Below are positions 9,016 through 17,632 of a stretch of 64,000 nt of DNA, piece after piece. A model generated the notes under the pieces. The model was not told the DNA's origin and did not search any database. It saw nothing but the letters and a program-made list of their open reading frames with translations. The stretch lies in assembly GCF_018866245.1 (NCBI RefSeq), contig NZ_CP076458.1:1736001-1800000 (forward strand). Reading direction: 5' to 3'. Each line of letters starts with the position of its first letter. The stretch's first letter is position 1. The position numbers were made by a program, and so were the translations under genes. The stretch comes from Novisyntrophococcus fermenticellae (GTDB taxonomy: Bacteria > Bacillota > Clostridia > Lachnospirales > Lachnospiraceae).

Positions 9016-9062
9016 TCGTCAGCATCTCCCATCCTTTGTTTCTACTCAATCTATTCTTGTAA

Positions 9063-9091
9063 ATTATAGCATAGGAGCGTGTTTGTGACAA
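9063..9091 (-). promoter_or_regulatory. thrC promoter
   Basis: On the minus strand TTGTCA (9091-9086) and TATAAT (9068-9063) are separated by exactly 17 nt, giving a near-consensus sigma-A promoter about 45 nt upstream of the thrC start. Confidence 0.8.
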
Positions 9092-9175
9092 CTGTGAAAA
9101 TTTCGTCTGTTTTTCTTTGTCATACAGAATTATTTTTGACAATATATTATAGTAACCCTTCTTTCAGGAGAAATT

Positions 9176-9841
9176 ATGCAGACCATATATAATAAAACAC
9201 TGGAAGATACGATGTATTATCGTACCATTCCAGTGTTTGTCTATAAAATCAATTACCCATTCTTCACAACCACATGCAATGCGGATGCGGGACGGCAAAT
9301 CAGTGCATACTATGCAGCGGAGGCCAAAAAGACGGAGACTCATTGCCGTGAAGATCTTTTTCCTCTGGCCGTTGACAGTGCAGGATACCGTCCAAGCAAT
9401 CAGCCACCTTTCCATAGCTATACGTTGGATGTCGTTTATAAGATTACTTACAACTCCGCTTGCATCACAAGCCTTTATATGGAAGAATACACGTTTATGG
9501 GAGGTGCACATGGAGCAACCATACGCACTTCCCATACCTGGGATTTTATCAGTGGTAAACAATTTGAATTGAAAGACTTCTTCCCGGATAATCCCTCCTA
9601 TCAGCAAAGTATCTTCGAAAATATTAATGCGGAAATAGCAAAAAGGCAGGCAGCCGAATCCGAATTTTATTTTGAAAACTATAAGGAGCTTGTAGGGAAC
9701 ACATTTAACCCCAAAAGTTTTTACCTGACACCAGATGGAGTCGTTATCTATTTTCAGCAATATGATATTGCTCCCTATGCGAACGGAATTCCTGAATTTT
9801 TATTTCCATTTAAAATGAAGAATGCTCTTCACAGCACCTGA
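9176..9841 (+). CDS. DUF3298/RsiV-like domain protein of unknown role
   Basis: The 221-residue protein has no signal peptide or membrane helix. The C-terminal third carries the DUF3298 pattern: YLTPDGVVIYFQQYDIAPYA followed by GIPEFLFPF. A middle segment (EEYTFMGGAHGATIRTSH) matches the DUF4163/DUF3298 arrangement found in RsiV and PdaC-type proteins, which are normally exported or membrane anchored. Here the domain pair stands alone and looks cytoplasmic. The ATG has an AGGAG site. It is divergent from thrC and its 3' end overlaps the opposing unknown gene by 13 nt. Domain call is good; function is unknown. Confidence 0.75.
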   Translation: MQTIYNKTLEDTMYYRTIPVFVYKINYPFFTTTCNADAGRQISAYYAAEAKKTETHCREDLFPLAVDSAGYRPSNQPPFHSYTLDVVYKITYNSACITSLYMEEYTFMGGAHGATIRTSHTWDFISGKQFELKDFFPDNPSYQQSIFENINAEIAKRQAAESEFYFENYKELVGNTFNPKSFYLTPDGVVIYFQQYDIAPYANGIPEFLFPFKMKNALHST

Positions 9842-10428
9842 ACTAAAAAAGCGGTGGTTTGGGGTGGGATACTTGCTGTTTGAAAATTAGCATGGGTGAT
9901 TCGCACCCTTTGCCCTGGACGGAGTGAACGAAGACCGATATGATTTCCATTCCGATCGAGAATAACTGTATGATCGGTAATTACAAACCTCATCTGACGA
10001 TTCAGATTGTTAGGGCTTCCTGTATAGAGAAAGCCATTTCTGAAATCCACAGAAGCAATCCGGTCTGTCGTTACATCCACCCTCTCATGTACCTGTCTTC
10101 TCACCATAATAAAGAATGCCTTTGACTGAGGCGGAAGGCTTCTGGTCATCACCGGTGAAAACAATGCATCAATCCACATTCCTTTTCGTATATCACGAAG
10201 GCGCATGGGACGTCCTGAAGGATTTGTGATGCGTGTATTTCCACTCACATTCAGCTGAAGGACTTCTATAGAGGTTAAGCACCTTGCTCCTCTGATTGCA
10301 TAAGATATTAAGATAGAACCGGAGCCGCGGCCGGAATCCGTAACCTCTTCCACCAGTGCATTATCGACACGCATAACATTGCCATTTTGAGAAATCGTAC
10401 CTCTGTTGTCAGCAAAACAATTACTCAT
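9829..10428 (-). CDS. Unknown protein with an internal two-fold repeat
   Basis: I do not recognise this 199-residue protein. I chose ATG 10428 (MSNCFADNRG) because AGGAG lies 6 nt upstream; an in-frame ATG at 10479 has no such site. Two segments of about 48 residues repeat a pattern: TRITNPSGRPMRLRDIRKG through SLPPQSKAFFIMV, and TVILDRNGNHIGLRSLRPG through SIPPQTTAFLVQV at the C-terminus. Each reads like a small beta-rich (OB-like) unit. There is no signal peptide or membrane segment, and the protein is rich in Arg and Asn. It is convergent with the DUF3298-like gene. A role cannot be inferred. Confidence 0.7.
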   Translation of the reverse strand: MSNCFADNRGTISQNGNVMRVDNALVEEVTDSGRGSGSILISYAIRGARCLTSIEVLQLNVSGNTRITNPSGRPMRLRDIRKGMWIDALFSPVMTRSLPPQSKAFFIMVRRQVHERVDVTTDRIASVDFRNGFLYTGSPNNLNRQMRFVITDHTVILDRNGNHIGLRSLRPGQRVRITHANFQTASIPPQTTAFLVQVL

Positions 10429-10497
10429 ATTCAACTCCTGTGACCCTATAATTATATTCCTATTATTATATGCGTCCATGAGTGTGAAAGATATAAC

Positions 10498-10545
10498 TGA
10501 AAGGGGGATGCCACTTCGATTTGTGGAATTCCTCTTTCAGTATTC
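10498..10545 (-). terminator. Hairpin downstream of leuA
   Basis: ACTGAAAG and CTTTCAGT flank an inner CCAC/GTGG pair, forming an interrupted stem just 3' of the leuA stop. The T-tract is weak, so termination strength is uncertain. Confidence 0.5.
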
Positions 10546-10562
10546 TATTTTCCATTTAAAAT

Positions 10563-12221
10563 CTAACGGTTGTTGATAGCCACTATAAGCGCATCAATAC
10601 TGGCGCGTATAATATCAGGATCCACACCCGCGCCCCACGCCAGTGAGCCATCTGGTTTTCGAATTCCCACATATGCGATTGCCTTCGAGCTTGAGCTTTG
10701 TTCAAGCGCATGCTCCTGGTAAGTAACCAGATCAAATTTCAAATCATATGCCTTTTTCAGTGCATTGCTTACCGCATTCAAGCGACCATTTCCAACAGCG
10801 GTTGTTGTAATCTGGTTTTCTTCAAAGACAGATGTAACCTCTGTTTCAATCCCTCCATCCGGAAGCTGGCGAAAATGAACTTCATTGATGCTGTAGGGAT
10901 TTTTAACATTTTCAAATGTTTCTTTGAAGAGACTGAAGATTTCATCCGGCATCAGCTCTTTATGCAGATGATCGGAAAGTCCCTTGGCAGCATAGCCCAT
11001 AGTTTCACGCATCTTTGGAGGAAGATTAAGCCCATACTTGGTCTCCAGTATATATTCCACTCCGCCTTTTCCAGATTGACTGTTTATTCGAATCACATCC
11101 GCATCGTAATTTCTTCCTACATCTGTAGGGTCGATTGGAAGATACGGAACCGTCCAATGCTCCGAATCCACATGCTCATTCCAGTGCATACCCTTGGCAA
11201 TTGCATCCTGATGAGAACCTGAAAATGCTGCAAACACCAGTGCACCACTGTAAGGACTTCTCTCATCCACTTTCATGCCTGTATAGTTTTCATACTTTTC
11301 ACAGACATCTGACATTTCAGAAAAATCAAGTCCAGGACTCACCCCCTGTGAATACAGATTCAAGGCAAGTGTAACAATATCTACATTTCCTGTCCGTTCT
11401 CCGTTACCGAATAAGGTACCCTCAATTCTGTCCGCACCGGCCAGAATTCCCATCTCAGCATCACAGACCCCACTGCCCCGGTCATTATGCGGATGCAGAG
11501 AAAGAATCACATTCTCACGATCGTTCAGATTTTTATTCATATATTCAATCTGGCTGGCGTACACATGGGGCATGGATAACTGCACCGTACTAGGCAGATT
11601 AATAATCGCTTTTTTATCAGGTGTGGGCTTCCATACATCTAATACTGCATTACATACTTCCAACGCATATTCCGGTTCTGTTCCCGTAAAACTTTCCGGG
11701 GAATACTCGAATCGGAAGTTTCCTTCTGTTTCCTCTGCAAGTTTCTTCAGTAATTTGGCACCTGCAACTGCGATATTTAAAATTTCTTCTTTGGACTTTT
11801 TAAATACCTGCTGACGCTGTGCAAAAGAGGTAGAATTGTAAACATGCACAATTGCCTGCTTACATCCATCAAGTGCTTCAAAGGTCTTGCGGATAATATG
11901 CTCTCTGGCCTGCGTCAAAACCTGCACAGTAACATCAGCCGGAATCAGATTGCGTTCAATCAGTGCCCGTAAAAATTCATATTCGGTCTCGGAAGCTGCA
12001 GGAAATCCCACTTCGATTTCCTTAAATCCGATTTTTACCAGTAACTTAAAAAAATCAATCTTCTGCTCAAGACTCATGGGAATTATCAATGCCTGATTAC
12101 CATCGCGCAAATCAACGCTGCACCAGATTGGGGCTTTATCTACATAATCTTTTGTCACCCACTCCTGATAACCTGTCGGCGGCATATAATACTGCCTTTT
12201 GTACTTGTTTGGATTCATCAT
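10563..12221 (-). CDS. leuA: 2-isopropylmalate synthase, long (type 2) form
   Basis: This protein of about 552 residues is the long LeuA form. It has the DRE-TIM catalytic motif CSVDLRDGNQALI near the N-terminus, HPHNDRGSGVCDAE in the barrel and a C-terminal LeuA allosteric domain (EVTSVFEENQITTTAVGNG and then AIAYVGIRKPDG). It condenses acetyl-CoA with 2-oxoisovalerate as the first committed step of leucine synthesis. Two adjacent ATGs (12221 and 12218) follow a GGGAGG site; a further upstream in-frame ATG at 12272 is unlikely because it precedes the site. The gene is controlled by a Leu T-box. leuB is not in the window. Confidence 0.95.
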   Translation of the reverse strand: MMNPNKYKRQYYMPPTGYQEWVTKDYVDKAPIWCSVDLRDGNQALIIPMSLEQKIDFFKLLVKIGFKEIEVGFPAASETEYEFLRALIERNLIPADVTVQVLTQAREHIIRKTFEALDGCKQAIVHVYNSTSFAQRQQVFKKSKEEILNIAVAGAKLLKKLAEETEGNFRFEYSPESFTGTEPEYALEVCNAVLDVWKPTPDKKAIINLPSTVQLSMPHVYASQIEYMNKNLNDRENVILSLHPHNDRGSGVCDAEMGILAGADRIEGTLFGNGERTGNVDIVTLALNLYSQGVSPGLDFSEMSDVCEKYENYTGMKVDERSPYSGALVFAAFSGSHQDAIAKGMHWNEHVDSEHWTVPYLPIDPTDVGRNYDADVIRINSQSGKGGVEYILETKYGLNLPPKMRETMGYAAKGLSDHLHKELMPDEIFSLFKETFENVKNPYSINEVHFRQLPDGGIETEVTSVFEENQITTTAVGNGRLNAVSNALKKAYDLKFDLVTYQEHALEQSSSSKAIAYVGIRKPDGSLAWGAGVDPDIIRASIDALIVAINNR

Positions 12222-12270
12222 AATAATTCTTTCCTCCCTGTTATTTTTGTGTTTACAAATGATTTGGAAC

Positions 12271-12577
12271 AAAAAGAAAAAGCCTTTCGTCTCTTACTGT
12301 TCCTGTAAGAGACGAAAGACTGCTATTTAGTCCTGCGCGGTACCACTCTGATTTGCGAATTGCTTCGCACGCTCTGCGGATACGGATTTAATTCAAAATC
12401 TTATATCCTGCCCGAATAACGGTGGGCTTCCGTCTGCGCTTACTTTTCCGAAGAATTTCAGGCAGCCGCTCAGAGGGCAGTTCCAAAAGCTCTCTCTACC
12501 GCTTCACATCAACCAGCAGCTTTCTGAAATCAAGAACTGATATACTAATCCTCTTCATAGCATTTCGCTTTTCCTTT
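12271..12577 (-). promoter_or_regulatory. T-box leader of leuA (Leu specifier)
   Basis: The minus strand has the T-box core AGAGTGGTACCGCG (12349-12336), followed by a strong terminator with a 14-bp stem (12318-12305 with 12297-12284) and a T-rich tail. A candidate specifier CTC (Leu) lies at 12475-12473 in the Stem I region. The leader begins just downstream of a good promoter. The core and terminator are unambiguous; the specifier is assigned by position and gene identity. Confidence 0.92.
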
Positions 12578-12582
12578 TATTT

Positions 12583-12611
12583 ACAATAACATTTAAATTA
12601 ACTCTTGTCAA
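12583..12611 (-). promoter_or_regulatory. leuA promoter
   Basis: TTGACA (12611-12606, minus strand) and TATTGT (12588-12583) are 17 nt apart. The -35 box covers the same base pairs as the -35 box of the divergent tRNA-Pro promoter. Confidence 0.75.
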
Positions 12612-12633
12612 CCACAAAAATATCTGCTATAAT
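12605..12633 (+). promoter_or_regulatory. tRNA-Pro promoter
   Basis: TTGTCA (12605-12610) and a perfect TATAAT (12628-12633) are separated by 17 nt. Transcription would start about 10 nt before the tRNA. The -35 box overlaps that of leuA by five base pairs on the other strand. Confidence 0.8.
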
Positions 12634-12649
12634 AGCCATGTTGCTCGGA

Positions 12650-12724
12650 CGGGGTATAGCGAAGTTTGGTTATCGCGCATGACTGGGGGTCATGAGATCG
12701 CTGGTTCGAATCCAGTTACTCCGA
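12650..12724 (+). tRNA. tRNA-Pro (anticodon GGG)
   Basis: The sequence folds as a cloverleaf of 75 nt. The acceptor stem is CGGGGTA with TTACTCCG, including one G-T pair. The D stem is GCGA/TCGC. The anticodon stem CATGA/TCATG encloses the loop CTGGGGG, so the anticodon is GGG. The T arm has the TTCGAAT loop. The discriminator base is A and CCA is not encoded. Confidence 0.93.
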
Positions 12725-12741
12725 TAAAACGCTGTAAAATT

Positions 12742-12787
12742 AAGGGTTTGTGAGGCTTAGAGGCTACGCAGACCCTTGGTTTTTTAT
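12742..12787 (+). terminator. Terminator of tRNA-Pro
   Basis: AAGGGTTTGTG (12742-12752) pairs with CGCAGACCCTT (12767-12777) over 11 positions and is followed by GG and a run of six T. Confidence 0.85.
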
Positions 12788-12840
12788 ACCAAAGTATGTA
12801 AGAGAAGCTGCCAGTGGCAGCTTCTCTTACATACTTTGAT
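12788..12840 (+). repeat. Palindromic intergenic repeat, copy A
   Basis: Two 23-nt arms (12790-12812 and 12816-12838) form a perfect inverted repeat around AGT. The core is GCTGCC/GGCAGC and the right end reads CATACTTTG. Related elements lie near 15.7, 28.5 and 61.0 kb. It lies between the tRNA-Pro terminator and the end of leuD, so it may also terminate leuCD transcription. Confidence 0.85.
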
Positions 12841-12866
12841 TGGGTTTTTGAATGGATCTTTCTATC

Positions 12867-13352
12867 CTATTTCCTGTTGATATAATTAATCAACCCTTCC
12901 GATTCTATTATTTTCTGCATAAACGGAGGAAACGCCTGTCCCTGGTACTGTGTATTCCGGGTTATGTCGTAAATCATACCCGAATCGAAATCAATTTCCA
13001 CCTCGTCTCCTGCTATGATTTCTTTTGCCGCCTCCGGGCATTCTATAATCGGAAGTCCGATGTTAATGGCATTGCGATAGAAGATCCTGGCAAATGTCTC
13101 CGCAATTACACAGCTGACCCCCGCAGCTTTCAGGGCGATAGGTGCATGTTCACGAGAAGATCCACATCCAAAATTCTTGTTTGCTGCAACAATGTCACCA
13201 TGTTCAACTTTTTTTATAAACTCCTTATCTATGTCTTCCATGCAATGCTGTGCGAGTTCAGCCGGATCGGATGAATTCAGATATCTTGCCGGTATGATTA
13301 CATCGGTATCCACGTTGTCTCCGTATTTAAAAACTTTTCCTTTTGCTTTCAC
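12867..13352 (-). CDS. leuD: 3-isopropylmalate dehydratase small subunit
   Basis: The 161-residue protein has the LeuD swivel-domain motifs: the N-terminal [15 protein letters not shown] and [15 protein letters not shown] (near residue 60). It forms the isopropylmalate isomerase with LeuC, which converts 2-isopropylmalate to 3-isopropylmalate. It starts 14 nt after leuC and is in the same operon. The length matches the short archaeal/clostridial type. Confidence 0.96.
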   Translation of the reverse strand: MKAKGKVFKYGDNVDTDVIIPARYLNSSDPAELAQHCMEDIDKEFIKKVEHGDIVAANKNFGCGSSREHAPIALKAAGVSCVIAETFARIFYRNAINIGLPIIECPEAAKEIIAGDEVEIDFDSGMIYDITRNTQYQGQAFPPFMQKIIESEGLINYINRK

Positions 13353-13366
13353 GATTCAATCTCCTC

Positions 13367-14635
13367 CTATATTCCCAGTTCTTCCGGGTCGCTGATTTTA
13401 CCGGTCACAGCACTTGCGGCAGCCACTGCCGGACTTGCCAGATATACTTCGGAATCCACATGACCCATACGCCCTACGAAATTTCTGTTTGTTGTAGAGA
13501 TGCAGCGCTCTCCCTCGGCCAAAATACCCATATATCCGCCAAGACAAGGTCCGCAAGTCGGTGTGCTGACAACAGCACCAGCTTCAATAAAGGTTCTTAA
13601 AAGCCCTTCTTCCATCGCCTGCAGATAGATGTTCTGCGTCGCCGGAAGTATGATACACCGGACATTCTTCTTTACTTTACGCCCATTTAGAATTTCTGCC
13701 GCAATACGCAGATCCTCAATTCTTCCATTGGTACAGGAACCAATCACAGCCTGATCCACGGCAACATCTTCCCCGATTTCGTCGATTGTTTTGGTGTTCT
13801 CCGGAAGATGGGGAAATGCAATTGTAGGCCTTAATTTTGATAAGTCAATTGTGTACTCCTCGTCATATTCAGCATCCGCATCCGCTTCATATACCTTATA
13901 AGGACGTTTAGAATGCTCCTCCATATAGGCAATCGCTTTTTCATCTGCCGGAAAGATTCCATTCTTTCCCCCTGCCTCAATTGCCATGTTTGCAATCGTA
14001 AATCGGTCATCCATCGTAAGGTTTTCAATGCCTTCACCTGCAAATTCCATGGATTTATATAATGCCCCATCCACGCCAATCATCCCGATAATATGTAAAA
14101 TCACATCCTTACCGCTCACCCATCTGGAAGGTTTTCCAATCAGGTTAAATTTGATGGCTGAGGGAACTTTGAACCAGGCCTTCCCTGTTACCATACCGGC
14201 TGCCATATCTGTACTTCCCACCCCTGTGGAAAATGCGCCGAGCGCGCCGTACGTACAGGTATGAGAGTCCGCTCCGATAATTACATCTCCCGCCACAGTC
14301 AACCCCTGCTCAGGAAGAAGTGCATGTTCAATTCCCATCTGTCCTACGTCAAAATAATTTGTAATATCATGCTTACAGGCAAACTGCCTTACACATTTAC
14401 AGTGCTCTGCGGACTTTATATCCTTATTGGGAACAAAATGATCCATCACGAGGGCAATCTTTTCTTTATCAAAAACCTCCTTTTTATCGAATTTATCCAT
14501 CTCATGAATCGCTACCGGAGATGTGATGTCATTGCCTAAAACCAAATCCAGGTTTGCCTCTATCAATTGTCCGGCTTCCACACTGTTAAGCCCGGCTGCC
14601 TGAGCCAGTATCTTCTGCGTCATCGTCATACCCAT
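13367..14635 (-). CDS. leuC: 3-isopropylmalate dehydratase large subunit (type 2)
   Basis: The 422-residue protein carries the aconitase-family cluster cysteines in [13 protein letters not shown] and in [11 protein letters not shown], and [13 protein letters not shown] in domain 2. The length of about 420 residues is that of the LeuC2/homoaconitase-like type. I chose ATG 14635 because it follows TTGGAGG by a normal distance; the longer open frame to 14719 has no site. A LysR-type regulator is divergently transcribed from 14744, so leuCD is probably controlled by it rather than by a T-box. Confidence 0.95.
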   Translation of the reverse strand: MGMTMTQKILAQAAGLNSVEAGQLIEANLDLVLGNDITSPVAIHEMDKFDKKEVFDKEKIALVMDHFVPNKDIKSAEHCKCVRQFACKHDITNYFDVGQMGIEHALLPEQGLTVAGDVIIGADSHTCTYGALGAFSTGVGSTDMAAGMVTGKAWFKVPSAIKFNLIGKPSRWVSGKDVILHIIGMIGVDGALYKSMEFAGEGIENLTMDDRFTIANMAIEAGGKNGIFPADEKAIAYMEEHSKRPYKVYEADADAEYDEEYTIDLSKLRPTIAFPHLPENTKTIDEIGEDVAVDQAVIGSCTNGRIEDLRIAAEILNGRKVKKNVRCIILPATQNIYLQAMEEGLLRTFIEAGAVVSTPTCGPCLGGYMGILAEGERCISTTNRNFVGRMGHVDSEVYLASPAVAAASAVTGKISDPEELGI

Positions 14636-14661
14636 GCTTCTTACCTCCAAAAATCTTTCTG

Positions 14662-14691
14662 TTGTAAGTTTATCATAAAATTTGATATAAT
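14662..14691 (+). promoter_or_regulatory. Promoter of the LysR-type regulator
   Basis: TTGTAA (14662-14667) and TATAAT (14686-14691) are 18 nt apart, and the gene starts at 14744 after a GGAG site. The whole 108-nt divergent spacer is AT-rich and is the likely operator region for leuCD as well. Confidence 0.65.
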
Positions 14692-14743
14692 AGAAATACA
14701 TATTAAGAATACTTACCATAATTTTTAGTTATAGGAGAAAGAT

Positions 14744-15637
14744 ATGGATCAGGGATTATCACAATATTATGTATTTTACATCACAGCCCTCTGCGGAAAC
14801 ATTTCAAAAGCGGCTGAAAAGCTTTACATCAGTCAGCCCGCAATCAGCAAATCCATTCAAAAGCTGGAGAAAACGCTGAAGACATCATTATTCAAGAGAA
14901 CCTCCCGGGGTGTCACGCTAACGGAAGACGGAGAACTTCTCTTTCAGCATGTTCGGGAGGCCTTTTCACAATTAGAAACAGCAGAACAGATACTTGAGCG
15001 GAAACATACACTGGGAATCTCGCACCTCAGAATCGGTGCCAGCGCAACACTTTGTAAATACGTTCTTCTGCCTTACCTGCAGGATTTTGTCGTCACGAAT
15101 CCGCATGTTAAAATCACCATCAGCTGTCAGTCCTCTTATAAAACCATCGAACTGCTTCAAGACGAAAAGATTGATGTTGGATTAATCGGTACACCCAGCA
15201 CTTCAAAGTCTTTTGAATACTTCCCCATACTTTCCATCCAGGATACCTTCGTAGCCACAGATGCCTATCTCAGTAATCTTTCTTTACGGGAAGAGACTTC
15301 CAATCTGAACCATACGGCAACTTTTATGATGCTGGATGATGAAAATATAACCCGGCAATACATTAATGACTGTCTGAAAGAACAGTCCATACAGTTGGAG
15401 AATATTCTGGAAGTTTCAACCATGGACCTTTTGATTGAATATGCCAAAATCGGATTGGGCATTGGCTGTGTCATCAAAGAATTTGTTCAGGATGAGTTAA
15501 GCAATCACGCGCTTACTGAAGTACCCTTAAAAATCCAGATTCCAAAGCGCGGGATAGGATTTGCTTTCCTTAAAGAATCGATGTCAATCATGCCGGTGAA
15601 TACTTTCCTGCAGCAGGTGACCAAAATGCAGTGCTAA
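14744..15637 (+). CDS. LysR-family transcriptional regulator
   Basis: The 297-residue protein has an N-terminal winged helix-turn-helix (FYITALCGNISKAAEKLYIS and the recognition helix QPAISKSIQKLEK, residues 11-45) and a C-terminal LysR substrate-binding domain. The length is normal for the family. It is divergent from leuCD with a 108-nt spacer, the classical LysR arrangement, so it is a good candidate activator of leuCD with a pathway intermediate as co-inducer. That role is inferred from position only. Confidence 0.9.
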   Translation: MDQGLSQYYVFYITALCGNISKAAEKLYISQPAISKSIQKLEKTLKTSLFKRTSRGVTLTEDGELLFQHVREAFSQLETAEQILERKHTLGISHLRIGASATLCKYVLLPYLQDFVVTNPHVKITISCQSSYKTIELLQDEKIDVGLIGTPSTSKSFEYFPILSIQDTFVATDAYLSNLSLREETSNLNHTATFMMLDDENITRQYINDCLKEQSIQLENILEVSTMDLLIEYAKIGLGIGCVIKEFVQDELSNHALTEVPLKIQIPKRGIGFAFLKESMSIMPVNTFLQQVTKMQC

Positions 15638-15671
15638 TCCGTAGATATGATTTTTACCTGCTGGCCGCGAT

Positions 15672-15718
15672 ACAGAAAACCTGCCACTGGCAGCTTTCCT
15701 TTTACACCTTGGTATCAA
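15672..15718 (+). repeat. Palindromic intergenic repeat, copy B
   Basis: The core CTGCCACTGGCAG is followed by CTTTCC and CACCTTGGTAT, then a run of A. It is a decayed copy of the repeat at 12788. It lies 3' of the LysR gene and could serve as its terminator. Confidence 0.65.
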
Positions 15719-15764
15719 AAAAACACTGCGGGGAAGCAAATCAACTTACTTCCTTCGCAGTGCT
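15719..15764 (-). terminator. ilvC terminator
   Basis: On the minus strand CACTGCGAAGGAAG and CTTCCCCGCAGTG form a long stem followed by seven T residues. It lies just downstream of the ilvC stop. Confidence 0.85.
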
Positions 15765-15794
15765 CTTAATATTATATTGATTTTTAGCCATACA

Positions 15795-16832
<1,038 letters not shown>

Positions 16833-16889
16833 TTAATATATTGTTAAAGGTGCTGCGAGCACTGCCGCAGCAATCCCTTTAAGCAAGGC

Positions 16890-17389
16890 TTAATCCAGGT
16901 ACCGGACATCTTCCTTTCCCCGGGACAGTCCCGTAATTCCGGTTCTGGCCAGTTCAAGTATCTCATGCCCTTCCAGTAAATTTAAAAATGCATCAATCTT
17001 CGTCTGTGTTCCGGTCATCTCAATAATCAGTGAATTCGTTCCCACATCTATGATTTTTGCACGGAAGATATCGGCAACTGCTATAACACTTTGTCGCTGT
17101 GATGCATCTGCCAGTACCTTCACCAGAATTAATTCGCGGCTTACACTCTCGTCCGGCTGCAGAACTTTGATATCACGTACATCGACCAGCTTCTCCAGCT
17201 GCTTCGTAATCTGATCTAAAATCGGCTCGTCCCCGGTACATACTACTGTCATCCGGGAAAATCTGGGATCTGCTGTCACCCGACAGTCAGACTGTCGATA
17301 TTATATCCACGGCGGCTGAAAAGACCAGCTACCCGACTTAAGACACCGGAAGTATTTTCAACCAGAATCGATAGTATTCTCTTCTTCAT
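16890..17389 (-). pseudogene. ilvN: Acetolactate synthase regulatory subunit, split by a frameshift
   Basis: Two frames join into one normal IlvN of about 166 residues. Bases 17389-17276 encode [20 protein letters not shown] through [12 protein letters not shown] and then a stop: the beginning of the ACT domain. The second frame continues as [18 protein letters not shown] through ARTGITGLSRGKEDV. The break is in a GGG run (plus-strand C 17279-17281); one more G gives GTC-GGG-GTG and an open frame. IlvN is the feedback-control subunit of acetolactate synthase. The catalytic gene ilvB is not adjacent. It may be a sequencing or assembly error, or a true loss of valine feedback control. Confidence 0.9.
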
Positions 17390-17427
17390 CGTAAATACCT
17401 GCTTTCCTAATATTAACTTTGCATTTC

Positions 17428-17456
17428 ATTCTACTATTGATTATTGCCGTTGTCAA
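17428..17456 (-). promoter_or_regulatory. ilvNC promoter
   Basis: TTGACA (17456-17451) and TAGAAT (17433-17428) on the minus strand are 17 nt apart, about 40 nt upstream of the ilvN start. No T-box core is present. Confidence 0.75.
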
Positions 17457-17518
17457 TCAAATTTCTGAAAACGGTCAATCTGCCCGTCAAATATTATACC
17501 AAAATTGGCTTCTTATAT

Positions 17519-17611
17519 AAATATTAGGGTGATTGTCCACTTCTGAAATAGATTTTCTATACAATATTATAGAACCGCAACTTCAGATGATTACAGCCAC
17601 CCTGAATATTT
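17519..17611. repeat. 93-nt nested imperfect inverted repeat between hydA and ilvN
   Basis: Paired segments lie in order from the outside in: AAATATT/AATATTT, AGGGTG/CACCCT, TGT/ACA, TCTGAA/TTCAGA and TTCTATA/TATAGAA. Together they give about 29 base pairs broken by internal loops. There is no T-run. It may be a structured RNA, a decayed miniature element or an extended terminator of hydA. Confidence 0.6.
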
Positions 17612-17632
17612 CTTATCTGCTTTCAGAATAAA

